Of a stretch of 64,000 nucleotides of DNA, positions 58,197 through 64,000 are shown piece after piece. The notes beneath the pieces were generated by a model. The model did not search any database, was not told where the DNA came from, and saw only the letters and a program-made list of their open reading frames with translations. Each line of letters opens with the position of its first letter. Positions within the stretch are counted from its first letter, which is position 1. The stretch spans positions 15,789,578-15,853,577 of the forward strand of contig NC_086378.1 of assembly GCF_036588685.1 (NCBI RefSeq). The letters are read 5' to 3'. This DNA is from Mytilus trossulus. Its lineage: Eukaryota; Mollusca; Bivalvia; Mytilida; Mytilidae. The translations under genes were made by a program, and so were the position numbers.

Positions 58197-59237
58197 CTAG
58201 TCCCATTTGTGAACCACTTGCTGCAGTTCCTTGCCTGCTGCCACAAGTTGTGAACCTGAATCAGATATCATTTTTCTTGGATATCCTCTAAGAGTAACAA
58301 ATCTTCTTAATGTCATTATAAAACTACTTGTATCATAACCCTCTGCCAAGTCAACATATACTGCTCTGGTGGTCAAGCAGTTAAAAAGGACACCATATGC
58401 TTTACCATGTGTTCGTTTCTTCACAGTATCTCGAATCATAAATGGTCCAAACAAGTCACCCGCACAATAATAAAATGCTGGTGCAGGTTGTAGTCTCTCT
58501 ATCGGTAACATACCCATCTGCTGTTCTACAATCTTTTTCTCTCGCTTCCTACAAATGATGCATCGTTTCTTTACGAGCTAAATAATCCGACGTACCCCAG
58601 GAATCCAGTATCTGCTCCTTAATTTGGCCAACGTTGTATCCACCCCTGAATGATCCTCCGAATGAAAGGAAGCAACAATCAACTTGATAAACGGATGCGA
58701 ATTTGGCAAGAGAATAAATTCAGTCTGATTCCAAGTGCGTTTCATCCATTCTTGCATTCTTTGTCCAACTGTTATTATGCCATCGGAATTTGTTTGTACA
58801 CCTAACCTTCGAAATCTCACTAATGAATCCTTCGGTAGACTCTTCTGAATATGTTTTATCCATATCATTTCTGCTGTTTGTATATTTCCTGCTGAAATTC
58901 GGTTCGCTGCACCTTTGAATGATCTATTTTTAGCTATATCCAGAATTATGCTTGTTACGCGCAACATCTTGCTTACATTCGAAAATCGGTTCAGATCAAT
59001 GTCACTTAAATCGGGTACAATGTCTCTACTCTTTTCTTCATGTTCAAATGACATCGTGATTCCAACTGCATCCGGCAATTGACTTGATTCTGAATAATCT
59101 TGCCTGATCGGCCATTGTTCAATGGGTAACCGTAAAAAATCTGGACCCTTTTGCCAAACTGATTCCATTACCAATGCGGTTGGATCTGTTGCTCTCGTGG
59201 TCAAATCAGCAGGATTCTGTTCCCCTTGTACCCACCA
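58197..59237 (-). pseudogene. BEL/Pao integrase zinc-binding and core part
   Basis: Open from 59204 to 58578 and again from 58517 to 58197. Contains HSEDHSGVDTTLAKLRSRYW with the zinc-binding His, then after a stop the CIICRK cysteines. The core has Asp in AGDLFGPF (about 58455) and Asp in KMISDSGSQL (about 58275). Each break is a single nonsense codon within one continuous frame. Function in the family: integration of the cDNA into host DNA. Confidence 0.85.
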
Positions 59238-59738
59238 TCAATCAGAAGGTTCTGTTTTACTTTGAATCTCGGCTATTCTAGTTGCCACAAATGTTCCGAA
59301 GCCATAACTTTCTCTTTGTATCTGAGCTCTTACTATTGTTGAATCTACCACGTGAATTATTCGAATAAAGTTAAAGTCCATCTCCTTCACTATTTTTTCT
59401 CTGATTCTCGATGCAATTACTGCACCACATAATTCCAACCTCGGAATCGACAATTGTTTTGTTGGTGCTATCCTGTTTTTTGCTATAATCAGATTCGCTT
59501 CATATGTTTCGGGACCGATTTGCCATCTTATGTATGCACAGGCTCCATATGCTACACTGCTTCCATCTGAAAATACTACTAATACGGGGTTCTTGTATGC
59601 AGCCTCTGGCTTAATACATCTAGGAAACTGAATCGACTCTAGTTGAAAGACTCCCTTGAAGAACTCAATCCACCTTTGTCTCATTGTATCTGCTATTGGT
59701 TCATCCGATCCACCATTTCCTCCATCTGTCTTGCAAAA
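59238..59738 (-). pseudogene. BEL/Pao RNase H domain
   Basis: 148 open codons (59238-59684). VVFSDGSSVAYGACAY gives the first catalytic Asp, LPRLELCGAVIASR the Glu, and IIHVVDSTIV the second Asp. It ends in a TGA replacing a Trp-like position, after which the same frame continues into the integrase. Separated from RT by a stop near 59739. Confidence 0.85.
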
Positions 59739-60880
59739 TTATCTCAAAAGTAGTTTTGCGGTTAAAACAAATGGGGAAGCTAACCCTAAGGGATCATAAA
59801 TGCTCGCAACTTGACTAAGAACCATTCTTCTCGTGAGTATCAACGGTATGTCATCTATTTGAGTTTGTTGCAAATCTTTATCAATGTGTATTCCTCGACG
59901 TTTACTTGAAAAATTTATTTTTGCTTGAAATTTAAACATGTCATCTCTCGGTTGCCAAATCATTCCTAGAATCTCTTCCTTTGGTTCATTTGAAATATGT
60001 AATCCGTTCCATTGGTCGGATTGCTTCCCTGTAACAATCCAATGTTTAATTGTAAATCCACCCTTTGCAAGTAATTTTTCAGTGTCTTCCATTACCTTTC
60101 TTGCCTGATCGTTATTGTCGACAGAGTTAATGATATCATCAACATAACTGTTTCTTAGAATCATTTCGGCTGCCTCTGGATAAATATCTTTACTCATTTC
60201 CGCAGTCATTCCTAATGCAACTGTTGCAATAGTGCCACTAGGTCTGTCCCCAAAAGTGACCGTCTTTAACACATAATGATCCGGTTTTCTGCTTGCATCG
60301 AGATCTCTCCATAGAAACCGATGCGTATGTTGATCAGAAACTGAAAGTTTGATTGCATTATACATCTTTTAAATGTCTCCTGCAATTCCAATTCTATTTT
60401 GTCGAAATCTCAATAGCACCACTAACATGTCATGCAATACATTCGGACCCTTTGCCCAATAATCATTTATCACATGTCCCATGTATGTTGAAGAGGAATT
60501 GAACACAATCCTGATTGGGGTTGACTTAGAGTCGGGTTTTAGAACCTCATGATGCGGTAGATAATGAATTGGTCCTTCATAATTCCTGACCTCGTAATCT
60601 GAAAGTTTTCTGGCAATGTTCCTATTAACCATATCTCTGATTTGATCATTGTATGCATTTGCATAGATTGTCCCGGTGCGTTGTTAGCGTTTCTCTGTTG
60701 TATGCAAGACGATGATTTGCTGCTCCTATATTGTAAGGCAATTCTGCCGATTCTCTTATCCATGAATAAGTTACAGTCCAACGTTTTTCATCTTTGTCAT
60801 AATGAAGTCCCTTTCTTATCATGTTCAGTTCTCGTTCTTCTGCTATAGTATAATTACCATTTCCGATCGGACATTTACCA
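59739..60880 (-). pseudogene. BEL/Pao reverse transcriptase
   Basis: Open stretches 60369-60632 and 59739-60365 are one frame interrupted by a single TAA (60369-60371). Motifs in order: IRIVFNSSS, GIAGDI followed after the stop by KMYNAIKL (motif A Asp), FGDRPSGTIATVAL (motif B region), YVDDIINSVDN (motif C, about 60150), and SIYDPLGLASPFV near the end, a typical BEL/Pao RT sequence. Upstream, 60633-60880 continues in decayed frames, including a Cys-rich stretch. It would copy the element's RNA in cytoplasmic particles. Confidence 0.88.
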
Positions 60881-60883
60881 CAC

Positions 60884-62407
60884 TTACAGTTTCCGCATTT
60901 CGGGTTGCATTGAGTTCAGTCCATTAAAATTTGCAATATGTAAACTACCAGTGTCGTATTGTTGTCCATATAAATGATGAATACGTACAAAATGATGAGA
61001 CATCGTACCAACTTTAAGAAGTGTTTGACTACCTCTCAAACAGTAACCAAATTGGTTTTTCATCAGTTGAAGATTTCCTACTTGTTCTGCCTTTGTTGGT
61101 AAAAGAACACAGCAATCACTGCCTATCAATATGTCGACTTTTCCCTCAGGTCGAATCACATCCTTTTCCGTCACGCTTTTGAATAGCTTAGCAATGCCAC
61201 GGATGTCCACCCTAGTCACGTCTGCCGTAATTTGATCCATTCCATACGTCCTTATTTTCAATTCCTGTCCATTTAAATCAGTTAGAGAAACTATATATTC
61301 TTTACTTTGGATATAGTCAGTAGTGTTGCCGACCTTTGTCACGGACAATGTTACATCTCTTCCCTTGAGGTTCAGTCTCCTAGCAGAATCATGTGTTATA
61401 AGTGAGATGTTAGCTCCCGGATCCCATAGCGCTGTCAAATAGTTTCCATTGCTCGGAACCTTGCTTATCATGAGCAAAACGTCTTCTCTACCTTTATCTC
61501 CATTAACAATACTGATACAATTGTGAAACGTTGATCCATTGACTTGAATTCCATGTAAAGCTTGATGGTGCATCCTCCCACACATTTGTTGATTTTCATC
61601 CAGGACATCACACGGTTTCCTATTCGAACAGTATCTTGATAAGTGACCAATCTTGAGACAACTAAAACATCCTCCTTGTTTGCGAATCAAATCTATTTTA
61701 GTCTGACCATCCAATCTACTAAATGCTGTACATTTGCCAATATCATGATTATCAGTCTCATGATACCAACAATTTCTACGGTTTATTCTCATAGGCATAT
61801 TATTCTTCGAGTTCATTCCATCACCGTTCTGTTTATATCTATTACCATGCGACATAACCTCTGCTACCTGTGCCAATCCATCAACCACCTGCTTCAATGT
61901 TTCTCGATTTTGCTTTACTTGTGCTTGGAGAGATTCTACGGCTGAATCTTCCTCCAATGTTGAATTGTGAACCTTTGATTTAAGTAATGTTCGACTAGCA
62001 GAACTGTCTCGTAAATCAGAATGAATATATTCCATAGCATTTTTTTCTTCTAAAAGAAAATTTAGTAATTCCGGAAATGTATGTGATCCATACTTTTGCT
62101 TACGGAGAGCCCATACCCTCTTCTGCAATGGAGGTAAAAGTCTCTCAATTTGACTGATCATCGTAGCTGTGTTCATTTCAAGTTCCATGTTCATTCTTTT
62201 AAGATCGAGCCAACATCTCTCGACAACATCAACTGTGGTTATAAAGCTCATATAATCACAATCAAACATTGGTTTCAGTCCTTTAATTTCACTAAGTACA
62301 GCATCAGCAAGCTTCTCTGGCTTTCCATACTTAATGTCTAACCTTTTCATCATTTCCGTAAAATCGTTGTCAACACCTTTGACAGTAAGAAGTGCTTCTC
62401 CCGTCAA
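60884..62407 (-). pseudogene. BEL/Pao gag C-terminal half and aspartic protease
   Basis: A 507-codon open stretch. First comes a gag capsid-like region (MTGEALLTVKG start, LPPLQKRVWALRKQKYGS). Next are zinc-knuckle-like Cys/His clusters (CWYHETDNHDIGKC and CFSCLKIGHLSRYC, about residues 213-260). Then comes the retroviral-type aspartic protease active site WDPGANISLI (about residues 330-340), with Asp-Pro-Gly in place of the commoner Asp-Ser/Thr-Gly. The start is not real: one base is missing near 62410 relative to the preceding frame, so this continues the gag frame at 62404-62925. Confidence 0.88.
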
Positions 62408-62922
62408 ACATTGTTTAGTGTAAACGGGTCATCTTTCATGAGGAGGTTGTAGTCTTGTTTGAAGCTTGGGTAATCTCTTATATTCCCACTAAAAACAGGT
62501 GCATCCAGTTTTTTCACTCTCATATTATCCTTGGTACACTTTACTTCCTCAATGGGTTTTGTGTCTTTGACCTTTGCTGCTTCAACCACTTTGCCCATCA
62601 TTGACCTTGCTTCACAAAGTTCTTGGTAAAGATGATCCATGTCTGTATTACTGTGCTCAATAATATCTTTATCTGTTTCGTCGTCAGAATCCAAAACTTC
62701 CAAGTACGAGGCATGACCTCCTTCCATCTCAGAATAAGCATCTTCAAGGTCCTTGATGATTAGTTCCAGTGATTCTTTCAATTCATTGTTGTGATGACTC
62801 TTATTGAACCGATTCAATATTCGATGAAATTTTCCCTTTGCATTGCTTCTCTTCTTTTTCAAAACTTTCTTCCCATCTCCAGGTTTGTCACCATTATTTG
62901 TAGGCATGGCTTTGCGTTGAAA
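62404..62922 (-). pseudogene. BEL/Pao gag N-terminal part
   Basis: The likely start is the Met of MPTNNGDKPG (about 62908), only some 15 bases inside the 5' LTR. The longer frame from 62946 begins inside the LTR and is less likely. There is a lysine-rich N-terminus, a helical acidic middle (LELIIKDLEDAYSEM) and VFSGNIRDYPSFKQDY, a gag capsid hallmark of BEL-type elements. It runs out of frame at about 62410 through a one-base loss. Confidence 0.8.
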
Positions 62923-63493
62923 TGTATAACTTGGGCATGAAATCAATTGTCAGGTTGTAACTATTTATTCCTATCGATTCAACCTACAAACAAACAAAAA
63001 TCAAATTTTCAGTCACATAATAAACACAATAATTCGAATCAAATTAACACCATAAATGCTCCGTAAATTCACTTTCAACTTAATCAATGATTCCGATTGT
63101 CCTTTGTATTTTATATGTAAATGTTATTCAAGCGTTCCATAGTTTTTCCGCACGTTGATCTCTGTATTGATATGTAAATGTTATTCACGCGTTCCATAGT
63201 TTTTCCCAAACGATTATCATTGTAACATAATAACATCTTCGAATCATGTTCATATATAAAACAAACGTAATTATCAGTTCATATTCATTGGTCTGTACAC
63301 GAAACTGTAATATAACTGTTCTTAATCTGTAATTCAACTTACGCATTGACATAATACACCCAAGTTATGTGTTCCGCCTTGTCATTCATTTACGGGATTG
63401 TTGATAATGGGGATAGAAACGACAGTTTTGATATTGGAATATGCTAAATTAAATTCTACAAAAACAAGACATATATATCGTTCAAGCGATACA
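62923..63493 (-). repeat. 5' LTR of the BEL/Pao element
   Basis: 571 bp, with the 7-bp insertion relative to the 3' LTR near 63032. I saw no clean tRNA-complementary primer site starting TGG next to it, since the gag start follows within about 15 bases. Confidence 0.92.
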
Positions 63494-63498
63494 CTAGG
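63494..63498. repeat. Target-site duplication CTAGG (right)
   Basis: See 56936-56940. The next bases continue the interrupted DIRS-like element. Confidence 0.9.
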
Positions 63499-63990
63499 GC
63501 CCAAAAATTTAACTTGTCTCGATGTAGTTCTGAAAAATTATAAATTATCTTTGCTTAAATACTCCTTTTGGGTTTTGTCTATTAACAGAGTTGTTAACAA
63601 AAGGTGAAATGATATTTCTCTTAAACCTAGATGGACCAGTATTACCTTCATTGTCCATAAAGCAACGACATCGTAAAGCAGGATGATTAAAACCACATTA
63701 GAGACATGCATGCCTGTATTGGCAATTGCGTTTATTGCAAAAACCTTTAAAATTAAAATCTCAGCATTTATAACAACATTAGCCTGCTGTTTTTGAGTAT
63801 TGTTAGTTAAAATACGCAACCATCTATGGATGATCATTTTTTAGTATGATCCCTTGATACTCTCAAACGAAATTGTTGGTCATAAGAATACAATTATTCA
63901 ACAGAATGATCAGCCGCTGCACCCCTTATTATTGACATATATGAGAAAAGTGCACTTGCTTTTACAAGATACCTTTCAATAAGGACCTGG
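63499..63990 (-). pseudogene. DIRS-like element, zinc-binding region upstream of RT
   Basis: In one minus-strand frame with three stops, 63775-63540 reads a Cys/His-rich block: DFNFKGFCNKRNCQYRHACL, then CGFNHPALRCRCF, and a basic FKRNIISPF and NPKGVFKQR tail. Such a block precedes the RT in DIRS-type elements. It belongs to the same element as 54540-56935; the BEL/Pao copy inserted between them. The element continues beyond the right edge of the window. Confidence 0.7.
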
Positions 63991-64000
63991 GCATAAGAAA

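Larger units (their letters stand above)
56941..63493 (-). mobile_element. BEL/Pao LTR retrotransposon, nearly full length
   Basis: A 6553-bp element has 564- and 571-bp LTRs beginning TG and ending CA, a 5-bp CTAGG duplication, and gag-protease-RT-RNase H-integrase in BEL/Pao order on the minus strand. LTRs differ by about a dozen single bases and one 7-bp indel, so the insertion is fairly young. The coding region carries several stops and frameshifts. It sits inside the DIRS-like element. Confidence 0.92.

Overview
The window looks like intron-rich nuclear DNA of a marine bivalve, most likely a mussel (Mytilus-like). It is AT-rich, coding exons are short and far apart with GT-AG borders, and most of the rest is interspersed repeats of types I associate with mussel and other bivalve genomes. 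The species call is an inference from repeat content; no diagnostic host gene was found.

Host gene. One gene is supported, on the minus strand and read from about 48.6 kb down to 19.8 kb. Six exons encode four immunoglobulin-like domains, one fibronectin type III domain, and a transmembrane segment with a basic stop-transfer run. Every exon starts and ends in phase 1 and has a recognisable acceptor and donor. The first exon (signal peptide) and the cytoplasmic and 3' exons were not found. Introns are about 8.9, 1.0, 2.1, 1.9 and 13.3 kb, and the two large ones are filled by transposons.

Layout. 0-2.4 kb: decayed LINE reverse transcriptase. 4.3-6.4 kb: a bivalve repeat split by a SINE-like insertion (11-bp duplication) and a TTAA MITE. 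6.4-8.7 kb: retroelement debris, a CG-rich TA-flanked MITE, and a retrozyme-like unit with an intact type I hammerhead ribozyme. 11-12.2 kb: an old foldback-like element. 13.9-16.2 kb: a repeat interrupted by a 1.5-kb terminal-inverted-repeat element, with an unoccupied related site at 29.0 kb. 18-22 kb: retroelement fragments and the transmembrane exon. 28.0-31.1 kb: a foldback/Mutator-like element with 475-bp arms, 21-bp satellites and a 10-bp target duplication. 33.2-39.4 kb: FN3 and Ig exons. 40.4-45.9 kb: a decayed ISL2EU-like DNA transposon with a YqaJ recombinase on + and a THAP-DDE transposase on -, invaded by a tandem retrozyme array (42.1-43.4 kb). 48.3 kb: the most 5' Ig exon seen. 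51.5-52.5 kb: L1-like LINE fragment. 52.5-64 kb: a DIRS-like tyrosine-recombinase retrotransposon on the minus strand, split by a nearly full-length BEL/Pao LTR retrotransposon (56941-63493, 5-bp duplication CTAGG).

The most interesting content is the series of hammerhead-bearing units: two intact motifs, two each with a changed conserved core base (C3 to A), one with a G at the cleavage site, and one with a broken core. Next are the nested transposons whose boundaries can be read to the base. No CRISPR array, operon, rRNA or convincing tRNA was seen.
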